From Halomonas maura (lineage in GTDB: Bacteria; Pseudomonadota; Gammaproteobacteria; Pseudomonadales; Halomonadaceae), in the NCBI RefSeq assembly GCF_030409305.1, contig NZ_JAUFPQ010000029.1, forward strand, positions 1 through 64,000: 64,000 bases of DNA, written 5' to 3'. Made by a program: the position numbers and the translations under genes. Positions 24,062 through 33,963 of this stretch are shown piece by piece. Position 1 is the first letter of the stretch. Each line of letters begins with the position of its first letter. The notes under the pieces were generated by a model. It had not been told where the DNA came from. It was given only the letters and a program-made list of their open reading frames with translations, and made no database searches.

Positions 24062-24646
24062 TCAACGACGCTCAAGAAAGTTGGCCAGCAGCGCGTGGCC
24101 CTGGCGCGTGAGGATCGATTCGGGGTGGAACTGGACGCCCTCGATGTCCAGCTCGCGGTGGCGCATGCCCATCACCAACCCGGGGGTGACGTCATCGGCG
24201 TCGGTCCAGGCGGTGACCTCCAGGCAGTCCGGCAGGCTCTCGCGTTCCACCACCAGCGAGTGGTAGCGGGTGACTTCCAGGGGATCCTCGAGGCCGGCGA
24301 AGACCCCCGTCCCGAGGTGGCGGATCCGCGAGGTCTTGCCATGCATCACCTGGGGGGCGCGCAGCACCTTGCCGCCGTAGACCTGGCCGATGGCCTGGTG
24401 GCCCAGGCAGATGCCGAGGATCGGCAGCCGGCCGGCGAAGTGGCGGATCGCCGCCATGGCGATCCCCGCCTCGTTGGGCGTGCAGGGGCCCGGCGAGATC
24501 ACCAGGTGGCTCGGGGCCAGGGCCTCGATCTGCTCCAGGGTGATGGCATCGTTGCGGTAGGTGGCCACCTCGGCCCCCAGCTCACCGAGGTACTGCACCA
24601 CGTTGAAGGTGAAACTGTCGTAGTTGTCGATCATCAGCACGGACAT
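24062..24646 (-). CDS. trpG: anthranilate synthase component II (glutamine amidotransferase)
   Basis: A 194-residue class I glutamine amidotransferase that supplies ammonia to TrpE. The catalytic Cys80 is in [17 protein letters not shown], and the His/Glu pair is in FHPES near the C-terminus. It may also serve PabB, since no separate pabA is in this window. It starts the trpGDC block, about 115 bases beyond the hairpin that follows trpE, so it may have its own promoter. Confidence 0.96.
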   Translation of the reverse strand: MSVLMIDNYDSFTFNVVQYLGELGAEVATYRNDAITLEQIEALAPSHLVISPGPCTPNEAGIAMAAIRHFAGRLPILGICLGHQAIGQVYGGKVLRAPQVMHGKTSRIRHLGTGVFAGLEDPLEVTRYHSLVVERESLPDCLEVTAWTDADDVTPGLVMGMRHRELDIEGVQFHPESILTRQGHALLANFLERR

Positions 24647-24763
24647 GGCAATAGCGTCCTGTTCTTACTGCGGTTACGTTGGCATCTTGCCTGGCGTTAG
24701 CCAGGGGCTTACCCGGATCGGTCTAAGGGCATGCGCCAGCCGTGCAGGGATGCGTAGACACAA

Positions 24764-24788
24764 AAATGCCGCCCTGACGGCGGCATTT
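24764..24788 (-). terminator. terminator after trpE, ahead of trpG
   Basis: On the minus strand, AAATGCCGCC pairs with GGCGGCATTT around a five-base loop and is followed by TTTTTG-like sequence. It lies 114 bases past the trpE stop and separates trpE from trpGDC. Confidence 0.85.
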
Positions 24789-24901
24789 CCTTCGGTCGCA
24801 AGCGTGCCGCCCCCTCGCTCAGGAGCGCCACCACGGGTTCGGACCGACTGTGTATCGCGATGCGTTCATGAGGCAATAGTGCTGTCCGACGGCGATCCCT
24901 G

Positions 24902-26398
24902 TCAAGGCGACTCCAGGTTGTCCAGGCCGTGCTCGGCCATGGCCACGGCGCGGAACAGCGCCCGCCCCTTGTTGAGGGTCTCCTGCCACTCGAGCTCGGG
25001 CACCGAGTCGGCGACCACTCCGGCGCCGGCCTGGACGTGCAGCTCGCCGTCCTTGATCACCGCGGTACGGATGGCGATGGCGGTATCCATGTTGCCGTGC
25101 CAGGAGAGATAGCCCACGGCCCCGGAGTAGACCCCGCGCTTGACCGGCTCCAACTCGTCGATGATCTCCATGGCGCGAATCTTCGGCGCCCCGGAGAGGG
25201 TGCCCGCCGGGAAGGTGGCGCGCAGGGCATCCATGGCCGAGAGCCCCGGCTTGAGACGGCCGGTGACGTTGGAGACGATGTGCATCACGTGGGAATAGCG
25301 TTCCACCACCATCTGGTCGGAGACCTTCACCGAGCCGGTCTCGCTGATGCGGCCGACATCATTGCGGCCCAGGTCGATCAGCATCAGGTGCTCGGCGAGC
25401 TCCTTGGGATCGGCCAGCAGGTCGGCCTCCAGCGCACGGTCCTCCTCCTCGCTGCGGCCGCGCACCCGGGTGCCGGCGATCGGCCGCACGGTGACCTCGC
25501 CATCCTCCAGGCGGGTGAGGATCTCCGGCGAGGAGCCCACCACCTGATGGTCGCCCAGATTGAAGTAGAACATGTAGGGCGAGGGATTCAGGCTGCGCAG
25601 CGCCCGGTAGAGGTCCAGCGGCGGCGCCTGGTAGGGGATCGACATGCGCTGGGAGGGCACGCACTGCATGATGTCGCCGGCCAGCACGTATTCCTTGATG
25701 GTCTCCACCGCGGCCTTGAAGCCCTCTTCGGTGAAGCCCGAGGTGAAGTGCCCCTCCTCCACCGCGGCCCGACCGGTGCCGGGGCTGCCGGCCCGGATGG
25801 CCGTCTCGCGCAGCGACGCCTCGAGCCGCCCCAGCCGGGCGACCGCCTGGCGGTAGGCCTCCGGCTCGACGGGGTCGGCATGGGTCCACAGGGTCAGGCG
25901 GCCGGAGAGGTTGTCGAACACCACCAGCTCGTTGCACACCAGCAACAGGATGTCCGGCACGCCCAGCGGATCCGGCTTCTCCACGCCGCGCAGGCGCGGC
26001 TCGATATAGCGGATGGTGTCGTAGCCGAAATAGCCGACCAGGCCGCCGTCGAAGCGCGGCTGGTCGTCGAGGCGGGGCACCTTGAAGCGCGCCTGGAAGT
26101 CCTCGATCCAGGCCAGCGGGTCGGCGACCTCCACCGCGCCCTGCTCATGGCCGTCGACGATATGGTTGACGGTGAATCCGCGTACCTCGATGCGCTCGTG
26201 GCTGGGCAGCCCGATGATCGAGTAGCGCCCCCACTTCTCGCCGCCCTGCACGGACTCCAGCAGGAAGGTCCAGGGGGCGTCGGCGAGCTTGAGGTAGGTG
26301 GACAGCGGCGTGTCGAGATCGGCCAGCACCTCGCGGGTGACCGGGATGCGGTTGTAGCCGGCCTCGGCCAGCTCACGGAAGCGTTCGGGAGTCATCAT
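24902..26398 (-). CDS. trpE: anthranilate synthase component I
   Basis: A 498-residue chorismate-utilising enzyme that makes anthranilate, the first committed step to tryptophan. The LLES feedback-site motif is near residue 45, and [15 protein letters not shown] replaces the PIKGT motif of PabB. The start is MM at 26398 or the second Met; either fits. It is 245 bases downstream of gph, and that gap carries a leader-like frame with two Trp codons. Confidence 0.96.
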   Translation of the reverse strand: MMTPERFRELAEAGYNRIPVTREVLADLDTPLSTYLKLADAPWTFLLESVQGGEKWGRYSIIGLPSHERIEVRGFTVNHIVDGHEQGAVEVADPLAWIEDFQARFKVPRLDDQPRFDGGLVGYFGYDTIRYIEPRLRGVEKPDPLGVPDILLLVCNELVVFDNLSGRLTLWTHADPVEPEAYRQAVARLGRLEASLRETAIRAGSPGTGRAAVEEGHFTSGFTEEGFKAAVETIKEYVLAGDIMQCVPSQRMSIPYQAPPLDLYRALRSLNPSPYMFYFNLGDHQVVGSSPEILTRLEDGEVTVRPIAGTRVRGRSEEEDRALEADLLADPKELAEHLMLIDLGRNDVGRISETGSVKVSDQMVVERYSHVMHIVSNVTGRLKPGLSAMDALRATFPAGTLSGAPKIRAMEIIDELEPVKRGVYSGAVGYLSWHGNMDTAIAIRTAVIKDGELHVQAGAGVVADSVPELEWQETLNKGRALFRAVAMAEHGLDNLESP

Positions 26399-26475
26399 GG
26401 GCCCGGGGTCCTCGCGGTGGGAAAGACGATGGTCAGTCGAGCGACACTCCTGGGGAGCGTCCGGTCAGGCGAGCG

Positions 26476-26568
26476 TCACCATCGCCAGCCGCCGGTCAGG
26501 CCTGGGCATGCGGGAGAACGGGTGGCGGTGCGGCGGGAAAAGGCATCCAGCGTCATGCGAGTGTCCAT
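26476..26568 (-). CDS. candidate trp leader peptide ahead of trpE
   Basis: A 30-codon frame starting ATG GAC ACT CGC and ending GGC TGG CGA TGG TGA, so the last residues are Gly-Trp-Arg-Trp. It lies about 78 bases upstream of trpE and about 46 bases after a likely transcription start. The Trp-rich end fits ribosome-stalling attenuation. CGATGGT, which covers the last Trp codon, can pair with ACCATCG at 26428-26434. Directly after the stop, CGCTCGCCTGACC (26463-26475) recurs with one change at 26431-26443. Weak points: no clear ribosome-binding site and no long T run. An in-frame ATG four codons in is an alternative start. Confidence 0.45.
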   Translation of the reverse strand: MDTRMTLDAFSRRTATRSPACPGLTGGWRW

Positions 26569-26620
26569 CGGAGGAGATCGCGAGATCCGTTATAACGAAA
26601 AACTATTGACATCGCGCCTT

Positions 26621-26648
26621 ATTATAGCGCAATCCAAATCACCCTAAA
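26621..26648 (-). promoter_or_regulatory. promoter candidate for trpE
   Basis: On the minus strand a perfect TATAAT (26621-26626) lies just past the gph stop. A weak -35 (TTTAGG) is 16 bases upstream and overlaps the end of gph. Transcription would start near 26614, leaving a leader of about 215 bases. The perfect palindrome CGTTATAACG (26588-26597) lies just downstream and may be an operator. Confidence 0.5.
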
Positions 26649-27309
26649 CGAGTTCCGCGAGCGATTCAACTGTGCCATCCGGCCGGCTCAGGCTCACCGG
26701 CTCCCCGTGGTTGTAGCCGTAGGGGACCGCCAGGGTGCGAAAGCCCGCCGCCTTGCCGGCGGCGATGTCGTGACGGGAATCGCCGACCATCAGGCCGTGG
26801 CGCGGCGGTACCGCCAACCGGCTGGCGGCGTGGGTCAGCGGCAGGGGGTCGGGCTTGCGGCGTGGCAGGCTGTCGCCCCCCAGGCAGAGGGCGAAGTGCG
26901 TGGCCAGGCCGAAGCGCTCGAGGATCGGCGCGATGAAGGCCGCGGGCTTGTTGGTCACCAGCACCAGCGAAAGCCCTGCCTCGCGCAGGCCGTCGAGTGC
27001 CGTCCGCACGCCGGGATAGAGCCGGGTGCGCTCGCAGGGCGCGCGGCCATAGTGGGCCAGGAAGCCGGCGTGGACCGACTCGAGCCGCGCCGCCGAGGGC
27101 GGCTGGCCCAGGGCGTCGTGAAGGGCCCGCTCCATCAGCACCCGGGAGCCGTTGCCGACCCAATCGCGCACCCGGGCCTCGCCCGGCGCGGCCTGCCCCT
27201 CGTCACCCAGGGCGGCGTCCACCGCGGCGGCCAGGTCGGGCACGGAATCCACCAGGGTCCCGTCGAGGTCGAAAGCGACCAGCCGGATTTCGGCCAGGAG
27301 TGGGTGCAT
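26644..27309 (-). CDS. gph: phosphoglycolate phosphatase
   Basis: A 221-residue HAD-superfamily phosphatase with motif 1 FDLDGTLVDSVPDLAAAVD near the N-terminus, the Ser/Thr motif LVLVTNK and the GDSRHDIAAGKAAG Asp motif. It removes 2-phosphoglycolate formed during DNA repair. A gph-trpE arrangement is common in Pseudomonas and relatives. rpe, its usual partner in enteric bacteria, is 3 kb away. The ATG of MHPLLAEIRL gives the family length. Confidence 0.93.
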   Translation of the reverse strand: MHPLLAEIRLVAFDLDGTLVDSVPDLAAAVDAALGDEGQAAPGEARVRDWVGNGSRVLMERALHDALGQPPSAARLESVHAGFLAHYGRAPCERTRLYPGVRTALDGLREAGLSLVLVTNKPAAFIAPILERFGLATHFALCLGGDSLPRRKPDPLPLTHAASRLAVPPRHGLMVGDSRHDIAAGKAAGFRTLAVPYGYNHGEPVSLSRPDGTVESLAELV

Positions 27310-27370
27310 AGCGGTTTCCTCGGGACAGCGGGTAACGGGTGGAAGGCGGCGGTGACGTCGCCCCATGCAT

Positions 27371-27380
27371 GTAATATTAC
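27371..27380. promoter_or_regulatory. palindrome in the gph-ndh divergent promoter region
   Basis: GTAATATTAC is a perfect 10-bp palindrome followed by an A-rich run, in an otherwise GC-rich 272-base intergenic region. It lies 62 bases upstream of gph and about 200 bases upstream of the NADH dehydrogenase gene. I cannot assign a regulator. Confidence 0.35.
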
Positions 27381-27581
27381 GAAAAAAATATCCGCCCTAC
27401 CCTAATGAGGGCATAGGCAGGGGCGTGCAAGAGGCATATCCTAGGGTCAGCCGTCGCCGCTACGCGGCCGGAGCCCTCACGATGCCATGGTGCCTCGCAG
27501 GCCATGACAGCGAACGAGACCCCCGGCCTGACCCAGGCGACCCATTTAGCACTCTTCCCATCCTCTTTTCAGGAGTCTCCC

Positions 27582-28877
27582 ATGACCCTACCACGTATCG
27601 TGGTGGTCGGCGGTGGCGCGGGCGGACTCGAGCTGGTGACCCGGCTCGGCCGCAAGTTCGGCAAGCGCAAGCGTGCCGAGATCGTGCTCGTCGACCGCAA
27701 TTCCACCCACATCTGGAAACCGCTGCTGCACGAGGTCGCCACCGGCGCCCTGGACTCCGGCCTCGACGAGATATCCTACCAGGGCCACGCCCGGGCCAAT
27801 GGCTACCGCTTCCAGCTCGGCACCCTGTGCGACCTGGACCGCGAGGCCCGCACCCTGACCCTGGCCCCGGTGCTCGACGACGACGGCGAGGAGGTGCTGC
27901 CCTCGCGCACCCTGGCCTACGACGAGCTGGTGATGGCCGTCGGCAGCGTCAGCAACGACTTCGGCACCCCCGGGGTGAGCGAGCACTGCCACTTCCTCGA
28001 CAGCCCCCAGCAGGCCGAGGCGTTCCGCAAGGCCATGCTCAATGCCTTCCTGCGCTACAACACTCCCCAGGAGTCGCCCTCGCGCATGGTGGTCGGCATC
28101 GTCGGGGCCGGTGCCACCGGCGTGGAGCTCGCCGCCGAGCTCCACGGCGCCTCCCAGATGCTCAACAACTACGGCTTCACCACCCTGGACAGCGAGCACC
28201 TCGAGGTGCACCTGATCGAGGCGGCCCCCAAGGTCCTGCCGGTCCTGCCCGACCGCATCAGTCAGGCGGTACACGCCGAGCTGGAGCGGCTGGGCGTCGG
28301 CGTCCATGTGGGCACCCGGGTCACCCAGGTCGAGCCCCACGCCATCGTCACCGCCGACGGCGAGCGCATCGAGACCGACCTCAGCGTCTGGGCCGCCGGC
28401 ATCAAGGCGCCCGCCTTCCTCTCGACGCTGGGCCTGTCCACCGAGCCCAACCATCGCCTCAAGGTGACGGAGACCCTGCAGAGCGTCGACGACGAGCACA
28501 TCTTCGCCTTCGGCGACTGCGCCAGCTGCCCCCAGCGGGACGGCTCGACCGTCCCGCCGCGGGCCCAGGCCGCCCACCAGCAGGCTACCCGGCTCTACCG
28601 CAACCTGGCGGCCCGGCTCGAGGGCCGGTCGCTCAAGCCGTTCGTCTTCCGCGATCGCGGCTCGCTGATCTCGCTGGCTCACTTCGACGCCATCGGCAGC
28701 CTGATGCGCGGGGCCTCGGCGCGCAGCCTGTTCGTCGAGGGGCATCTCGCCAAGCTCTTCTATGCCTCGCTCTATCGCATGCACCAGCGCGCCATCCATG
28801 GCGCCCTCAAGACCGGCCTGATGGTGGTGGTCGACGGCCTCAACCGCTTCATCAAGCCGCGCCTCAAGCTGCACTGA
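27582..28877 (+). CDS. ndh: type II NADH dehydrogenase (Ndh-like)
   Basis: A 431-residue flavoprotein of the pyridine-nucleotide disulfide oxidoreductase family, single-subunit NADH:quinone oxidoreductase type. The FAD motif VVVGGGAGGLELVTRLG is at the N-terminus (residues 5-21), the NADH motif GIVGAGATGVELAAELHG follows near 170, and the second FAD motif IFAFGDCA is near 307. C-terminal hydrophobic and basic segments suit peripheral membrane binding. It oxidises NADH without pumping ions. The ATG has AGGAG at good spacing. A related ferredoxin or quinone reductase cannot be excluded. Confidence 0.85.
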   Translation: MTLPRIVVVGGGAGGLELVTRLGRKFGKRKRAEIVLVDRNSTHIWKPLLHEVATGALDSGLDEISYQGHARANGYRFQLGTLCDLDREARTLTLAPVLDDDGEEVLPSRTLAYDELVMAVGSVSNDFGTPGVSEHCHFLDSPQQAEAFRKAMLNAFLRYNTPQESPSRMVVGIVGAGATGVELAAELHGASQMLNNYGFTTLDSEHLEVHLIEAAPKVLPVLPDRISQAVHAELERLGVGVHVGTRVTQVEPHAIVTADGERIETDLSVWAAGIKAPAFLSTLGLSTEPNHRLKVTETLQSVDDEHIFAFGDCASCPQRDGSTVPPRAQAAHQQATRLYRNLAARLEGRSLKPFVFRDRGSLISLAHFDAIGSLMRGASARSLFVEGHLAKLFYASLYRMHQRAIHGALKTGLMVVVDGLNRFIKPRLKLH

Positions 28878-28881
28878 GCCC

Positions 28882-28945
28882 CGCCCGACCCTGCACGACA
28901 AGGGGCCGCCGGACCTCCGGCGGCCCCGTTGCGCAGGGTCGGGCG
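28882..28945. terminator. nested inverted repeats between convergent ndh and mscS-like genes
   Basis: An outer perfect 13-bp stem (CGCCCGACCCTGC at 28882-28894 with its complement at 28933-28945) encloses an inner perfect 12-bp stem (GGGGCCGCCGGA at 28902-28913 with its complement at 28916-28927). It fills the whole 70-base gap between two stop codons and probably acts as a bidirectional terminator. Confidence 0.8.
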
Positions 28946-28947
28946 AC

Positions 28948-29802
28948 TCAGCGCTCGGGGGATGCCGCGCCGCGTGCTGGCCCCGCCTCGGGGTGGTGGT
29001 AGACATGCACGTCGCGCTGGGGAAAGGGAATGCTGATGCCCTCGGCGTCGAAGCGACGCTTGATCTCCTCGGTCATCTCCCAGTGGACGTCCCAGTAGTC
29101 CTCCGCCTTGACCCAGGGCCGCACGATCCAGCTCACGCTGGAGTCGCCCATGGCGCTCATGCGAATGTTCGGCGCCGGGTCCTCCAGCACCCGGGGATCC
29201 TCGGCCACCACGCCCTCCAGCACCCGGCGCACGGTGTCGATGTCGTCGTCGTAGCCGACGCCCACCACCAGATCCACCCGCCGGGTGGCATGGCTGGAGT
29301 AATTGGTGATGGCGCCGTTCATCATCTGGCCGTTGGGCACGATGACCTTGCGGTTGTCGGCGGTCTTGAGCTCGGTGGTGAAGATCTGGACGTCATCGAT
29401 CACCCCGGCCACGCCACCGGCCTCGACGTAGTCACCGACCTTGTAGGGCCGGAAGATGATCACCAATACCCCGGCGGCGAAGTTGGCAAGCGAGCCCTGC
29501 AGGGCGAGGCCGACGGCCAGGCCGGCGGCACCGATCACCGCGATCAGCGAGGTGGTCTGGATGCCCATCTGGCTGATCGCCGCCAGCACGACGAAGATCA
29601 TCAGCAGGGCATAGAGGATATTGCCCAGGAACTTCACCAGCAGCGGGTCGAACTTGCCGCGCTGCATGGCCTTGAGCGAGAGGCGGTGGGCGAGCTTCAC
29701 CGCCCAGCGCCCGATCACGAAGATGGCGGCGGCCGCCACCAGGTTGATGATGAAGTTCATGCCCTGCATCTGGACGACATCGGTGATCCACTGGCTGTTC
29801 AT
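28948..29802 (-). CDS. small-conductance mechanosensitive channel (MscS family)
   Basis: A 284-residue inner-membrane channel of standard MscS length. Three hydrophobic segments lie at residues about 14-33, 53-78 and 83-110. The third is the pore helix with GAAGLAVGLALQGSLANFAAG, and the beta domain follows with FRPYKVGDYVE. It releases solutes on hypo-osmotic shock, which suits a halophile. The ATG of MNSQWITDVV gives the normal length; upstream in-frame codons overlap nothing meaningful. Confidence 0.92.
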   Translation of the reverse strand: MNSQWITDVVQMQGMNFIINLVAAAAIFVIGRWAVKLAHRLSLKAMQRGKFDPLLVKFLGNILYALLMIFVVLAAISQMGIQTTSLIAVIGAAGLAVGLALQGSLANFAAGVLVIIFRPYKVGDYVEAGGVAGVIDDVQIFTTELKTADNRKVIVPNGQMMNGAITNYSSHATRRVDLVVGVGYDDDIDTVRRVLEGVVAEDPRVLEDPAPNIRMSAMGDSSVSWIVRPWVKAEDYWDVHWEMTEEIKRRFDAEGISIPFPQRDVHVYHHPEAGPARGAASPER

Positions 29803-29848
29803 GGGGGGCTCCCTGTGCCGGCGAGGCCGCGCCCCGCCTCCATTGTGG

Positions 29849-30124
29849 TCATTCGCCGACCCGGCGACGGGCCAGCCACTGCCGCTTCGCCGCGGCGGAG
29901 AGACGCTTGACGGCGGCTTCCCGTCGCAGCGCCTCGCCACGCTCGCCGACGCGTTCGTGATATAGCAGAACCAGCGGCCCCTTGCCACGCAGGGCCTTGG
30001 CCCCGCGCCCGGTGCGATGTTCGTTCAGGCGTCGGGCGACATCGGTGGTGATGCCGGTATAGAGCGCGCCGCCGGCCGTCTCGATCACGTAGAGGTGCCA
30101 GTCCGCTGGCGCCGTCCCGGCCAT
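29849..30124 (-). CDS. GIY-YIG nuclease family protein
   Basis: A 91-residue single-domain GIY-YIG protein of the YhbQ/UPF0213 type. The motif appears as [16 protein letters not shown] (residues 11-26), followed by [17 protein letters not shown]. The C-terminus is basic. Members are predicted nucleases with no settled role. The ATG is three bases from the rpe stop, so it is probably co-transcribed with rpe. Confidence 0.86.
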   Translation of the reverse strand: MAGTAPADWHLYVIETAGGALYTGITTDVARRLNEHRTGRGAKALRGKGPLVLLYHERVGERGEALRREAAVKRLSAAAKRQWLARRRVGE

Positions 30125-30126
30125 CC

Positions 30127-30825
30127 TCAGACCTCGGCCAGGGCCCGACGGAAGTCGCGGATGACGCCGTCGTAGCGGTGCGGGTCGGCGGTATTGCGCG
30201 CCTTGAACACCGCCGAGCCGGCCACGAAGGTGTCCGCCCCGGCCCGGGCGATCTCGGCGACGTTGTCGACCTTGACGCCACCATCGATCTCGAGGCGGAT
30301 ATCCCGGCCCGAGGCATCGATGCGGCGGCGCGCCTCGCGCAGCTTGTCCAGGGTCCCGGGAATGAACGACTGTCCCCCGAAGCCGGGGTTGACGCTCATC
30401 AGCAGCACCATGTCGACCTTGTCCATCACGTGGTCGAGGAAGGACAGCGGCGTGGCCGGGTTGAACACCAGCCCCGCCTTGCAGCCGCCGTCGCGGATCA
30501 GCTGCAGGGAGCGGTCGATGTGCTCGGAGGCCTCGGGGTGAAAGGTGATGTAGGTGGCACCGGCCTGGATGAAGTCGCCGATCAGCCGATCCACCGGCCT
30601 GACCATCAGGTGGGCGTCGATGGGCGCGGTCACGCCATGCTTGCGCAGGGCCTCGCAGACCATCGGGCCGATGGTCAGGTTGGGGACATAGTGGTTGTCC
30701 ATCACGTCGAAGTGGACGATATCTGCGCCGGAGGCGAGCACGTCGTCGACCTCCTCGCCGAGCCGGGCGAAGTCGGCGGAAAGGATCGAGGGGGCGATCT
30801 GGAAATCGGGGCGGGAATCGGTCAT
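30127..30825 (-). CDS. rpe: ribulose-phosphate 3-epimerase
   Basis: A 232-residue TIM-barrel enzyme that interconverts ribulose 5-phosphate and xylulose 5-phosphate in the pentose phosphate pathway. Motifs include [16 protein letters not shown] (residues 9-24), [17 protein letters not shown] and [16 protein letters not shown], and the phosphate-binding IDGGVKVDN. The ATG of [10 protein letters not shown] gives the usual length. Confidence 0.96.
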   Translation of the reverse strand: MTDSRPDFQIAPSILSADFARLGEEVDDVLASGADIVHFDVMDNHYVPNLTIGPMVCEALRKHGVTAPIDAHLMVRPVDRLIGDFIQAGATYITFHPEASEHIDRSLQLIRDGGCKAGLVFNPATPLSFLDHVMDKVDMVLLMSVNPGFGGQSFIPGTLDKLREARRRIDASGRDIRLEIDGGVKVDNVAEIARAGADTFVAGSAVFKARNTADPHRYDGVIRDFRRALAEV

Positions 30826-30967
30826 GGCGACGATCGGTCCTGTGAGAGTCGATGGGCACGATGGGCGGCATTCTAACAGCATCCGGGGGCCCCTCGTGTG
30901 CCTTGCGGGATCACCGGCCGCGGTCGATAGTGATAGTCGTGTCCCCCATCCGCGACAAGGAGTTGTC

Positions 30968-32698
30968 ATGACGCCCTACCGTCTTTCCCGCCCCCTGGGC
31001 GCCGCCCTGCTCGCCGGCAGCCTGCTCTGCGCCCCGCCGCTGTTCGCCCAGCCGGCGATCCTCGAGGGCGAGCGCTTCCACCCCGAGCAAGGGTCCCGCG
31101 GCATGGTGGCCACCAGCCACTTCCTGGCCTCCCAGGTCGCCCGCGAGGTCCTCGCCGCGGGCGGCAACGCCGTGGATGCCGCGGTGACCGCCGGCTTCGC
31201 CCTGGCGGTCACCCAGCCCCGCTCGGGCAACATCGGCGGCGGCGGCTTCATGCTGATCTCCGACGAGGACAGCGACGAGGTCATCGCCATCGACTACCGG
31301 GAGACCGCCCCGGCCGCCGCCACCGAGACCATGTTCCAGGACGAGGACGGCAACGCCGTCTCCGAGTGGTCGCGTTACACCCATCGGGCGGCCGGGGTCC
31401 CCGGCACCGTGGCCGGCCTGTCCCTGGCCCTGGAGAAGTACGGCACCCTGAGCCTGGCCGAGGCACTGGCCCCGGCGATCCGCCTGGCCGAGAACGGCTT
31501 CGCGGTCCCGCAGCGCTTCGTCGACGGCGTGAGCGAGGCCGGCGAGCGACTGACCCAGTGGGACTCGACCCGGGCGATGTTCTTCAAGGAGGACGGCAGC
31601 CCCTACGAGGTGGGGGACACCTTCCGTCAGCCGGACCTCGCGGCGACCCTGCGACGGATCGCCGACCAGGGCCCACGGGAGTTCTACGAGGGCGAGACCG
31701 CCGAGTTGATCGCCGCCGAGATGGAGCGCCACGATGGCCTGATCACCCTCGAGGACCTGGCCGGCTACCAGCCGGTGATCCGTGAACCGAGTCACGGCAA
31801 CTACCGCGGCTACGACGTCTACGCCATGAGCCCGCCCTCCTCCGGCGGGGCCCATATCGTGCAGATGCTCAACATCCTCGAGGCCTATGACATCGGCCAG
31901 ATGGGCTTCGGCTCGGCCAACACCATGCACGTGATGGCCGAGGCGATGAAGCGTGCCTATGCCGACCGCTCGCAGTACCTGGGCGACACCGACTTCGTCG
32001 AGGTCCCTCTCGCGGGCATCACCTCCGAGGGCTATGCCGACGAGCTGCGCGAGCAGATCGCCATGGACCGGGCCACTCCGAGCGAGGCGATCGCGCCGGG
32101 CAAGCCGCTACCCTTTGAATCCAACGAGACCACCCACTTCTCCATCGCCGACGACGACGGCCTGGCGGTCTCCAACACCTACACCATCAACTTCAGCTAT
32201 GGCTCGGGCATCGCCGTCGACGGCGCCGGCTTCCTGCTCAACAACGAGATGGACGACTTCTCCGCCAAGCCCGGGGTGCCCAATGCCTATGGGCTGATCG
32301 GCGGCGAGGCCAACAAGATCGAACCGGGCAAGCGCATGCTGTCATCGATGACGCCGACCATCGTCAAGCGCGACGGGAAGAACTTCCTGATCACCGGCAG
32401 TCCCGGCGGCTCGCGGATCATCACCACCACCCTGCAGGTGCTGATGAATGTGGTCGACCACGACATGAACATCCAGTCGGCGGTCAGTGCCCCGCGGATC
32501 CACCACCAGTGGCTGCCCGACGAGCTGCGCATCGAGGCCGGCTTCAGCCCCGACACCCAGGCGCTGCTGGAGGGCAAGGGCCACACCCTCAGCCAGGAGT
32601 CGGCGATGGGTGCCGCCCAGTCGATCGTGATCGAGGACGGCCACTTCTTCGGCGGGGCCGATCCGCGCCGCTCCACCTCCTCGGCCATGGGGCTCTAG
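30968..32698 (+). CDS. ggt: gamma-glutamyltransferase, periplasmic
   Basis: A 576-residue N-terminal nucleophile hydrolase that cleaves or transfers the gamma-glutamyl group of glutathione. A signal peptide ([14 protein letters not shown]) ends near residue 24. The proenzyme self-cleaves before Thr388 in [12 protein letters not shown], giving a large subunit and a small one of about 190 residues. The substrate-site [11 protein letters not shown] is also present. It is divergent from rpe, and the ATG is preceded by AAGGAG. Confidence 0.95.
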   Translation: MTPYRLSRPLGAALLAGSLLCAPPLFAQPAILEGERFHPEQGSRGMVATSHFLASQVAREVLAAGGNAVDAAVTAGFALAVTQPRSGNIGGGGFMLISDEDSDEVIAIDYRETAPAAATETMFQDEDGNAVSEWSRYTHRAAGVPGTVAGLSLALEKYGTLSLAEALAPAIRLAENGFAVPQRFVDGVSEAGERLTQWDSTRAMFFKEDGSPYEVGDTFRQPDLAATLRRIADQGPREFYEGETAELIAAEMERHDGLITLEDLAGYQPVIREPSHGNYRGYDVYAMSPPSSGGAHIVQMLNILEAYDIGQMGFGSANTMHVMAEAMKRAYADRSQYLGDTDFVEVPLAGITSEGYADELREQIAMDRATPSEAIAPGKPLPFESNETTHFSIADDDGLAVSNTYTINFSYGSGIAVDGAGFLLNNEMDDFSAKPGVPNAYGLIGGEANKIEPGKRMLSSMTPTIVKRDGKNFLITGSPGGSRIITTTLQVLMNVVDHDMNIQSAVSAPRIHHQWLPDELRIEAGFSPDTQALLEGKGHTLSQESAMGAAQSIVIEDGHFFGGADPRRSTSSAMGL

Positions 32699-32728
32699 CG
32701 GCCCCCACGCGCCGGTCGGATCAGGGCC

Positions 32729-33178
32729 TCAGCCGCGACCGCGGCAGCTCCGGCGGCGGGTCCAGACCATCAGGGTCTCGGGCTCGCCGCTGGCCGGATC
32801 CTCGGTTTCCAGGTAGGCATGGAACCCCAGCCGCCGGTAGAAGGAGACCGCGCGCACGTTGCGCGAGAAGACCCTCAGGGTGATGCGCTCGCTGAGCGCC
32901 ATGACATGGGCCATCAGCGCCGAGCCATGCCCGTAGCCCTGGGCCTTGGGATCCACGAACAGCGCCTCGAGGTGCTCGCCGCGCATGGCCGCGAAGCCGA
33001 CCGCCCGACCGCCGGCGTCGAGCACCTGAATCCGGCAGTCGGGCAGGCGCTGCCGGGTCATCTCCTCGGCACGGGCGGTCCACGCTTCCTCGTCCAGGAA
33101 GGGCTGGGCCAGGCGGGAGGCACGCCGCCAGATGTCGACGATGGCCGGCATATCCTCCGGTGTGGCGGGTCGGATCAT
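32729..33178 (-). CDS. GNAT family N-acetyltransferase
   Basis: A 149-residue acetyltransferase with the GNAT fold. The acetyl-CoA pyrophosphate loop is visible in AQGYGHGSALMAHVMA (near residues 91-106), and RVFSRNVRAVSFYRRLGFHA completes the core. It resembles the YafP/putative acetyltransferase group. The substrate is unknown. It is convergent with ggt and separated from it by 30 bases. Confidence 0.85.
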   Translation of the reverse strand: MIRPATPEDMPAIVDIWRRASRLAQPFLDEEAWTARAEEMTRQRLPDCRIQVLDAGGRAVGFAAMRGEHLEALFVDPKAQGYGHGSALMAHVMALSERITLRVFSRNVRAVSFYRRLGFHAYLETEDPASGEPETLMVWTRRRSCRGRG

Positions 33179-33301
33179 GACGACTTTCCTGTGCTGATGC
33201 TTGCAGTGTATGCCGTCCTGCCCCGCTCGGCCTGCCCAATGCTGCAGGCCTGGGCCCGGGGACGATATACTCGAAGCTCACTTGTTTCAGGAGAATCGCC
33301 C

Positions 33302-33889
33302 ATGCGTCGCCGCGTATTGCTCGCTCCGATCATCCTGCTGGCGAGCGTTTGGCTCGCCGGCTGCTCCAGCCCCCACTATCTGCAGCCCGACCCCAAGCGC
33401 AGCGTCGCCGTGCCGGTCGCCGGCCAGGGCCAGGCCGTGACGGTGACCGCCGTGGACAGCCGTGACGAGGGGGTGATCGGCACCCGCAGCGGCAGCGCCA
33501 TGTCCACCGCGGTGATCATCGTCGACCCGGCGACCCTGGAGCCTCGCCTCCAGGCCGAAGCCGAGCGGGCCGTGCGGGAGATGGGCTTCTCCCCGACCCG
33601 GGAGGCCGCGCCGGACCGTCCCCGCCTGACCCTGACCCTGGACCACCTGGGCTACGAGCGCGGCGACAGCCCGCCGCTGGTCGGCAGCGCCCGGCTGGAG
33701 GCCGTGCTGGTCGCCGAGGCCCACAACGACGGCACCACCTACACCGGCACCTACACCTCGCGACGCACCCAGCAATACGCGGTACGCCCGAACCAGGAGG
33801 CCAACCTCGAGATGATCCAGGGACTGCTCTCCGACGGCCTCGACCGGGCCTTCAAGGACCCCGAGCTGGGCCGACTGCTGGCCCGCTGA
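33302..33889 (+). CDS. YajG family lipoprotein
   Basis: A 195-residue predicted lipoprotein. The signal peptide ends in the lipobox LAGC (Cys21), so it should be lipidated and held in the outer or inner membrane. The rest looks like the YajG family, with a segment on VTVTAVDSRDE and a C-terminal helix before the stop. Function is unknown. AGGAG lies at good spacing before the ATG, and a TATACT -10-like box is about 35 bases upstream. Confidence 0.78.
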   Translation: MRRRVLLAPIILLASVWLAGCSSPHYLQPDPKRSVAVPVAGQGQAVTVTAVDSRDEGVIGTRSGSAMSTAVIIVDPATLEPRLQAEAERAVREMGFSPTREAAPDRPRLTLTLDHLGYERGDSPPLVGSARLEAVLVAEAHNDGTTYTGTYTSRRTQQYAVRPNQEANLEMIQGLLSDGLDRAFKDPELGRLLAR

Positions 33890-33904
33890 GCGACCGCGCA
33901 GACA

Positions 33905-33932
33905 CCGAGGGCACCCCATGGGGCGCCCTCGG
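33905..33932. terminator. hairpin after the YajG-like gene
   Basis: A 28-base near-perfect palindrome built from CCGAGGGC, CCCC, GGGG and GCCCTCGG, with one A/C mismatch. It begins 16 bases after the stop. No T run is present. Confidence 0.6.
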
Positions 33933-33963
33933 CGTTGGTTCCCGACGATACTGCGCCCCTAGC

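Noticed and set aside
26606-26626. TTGACA followed by TATTAT on the plus strand
   Set aside because: The spacing is about 8 bases, far below the usual 16-18, and no plus-strand gene follows.
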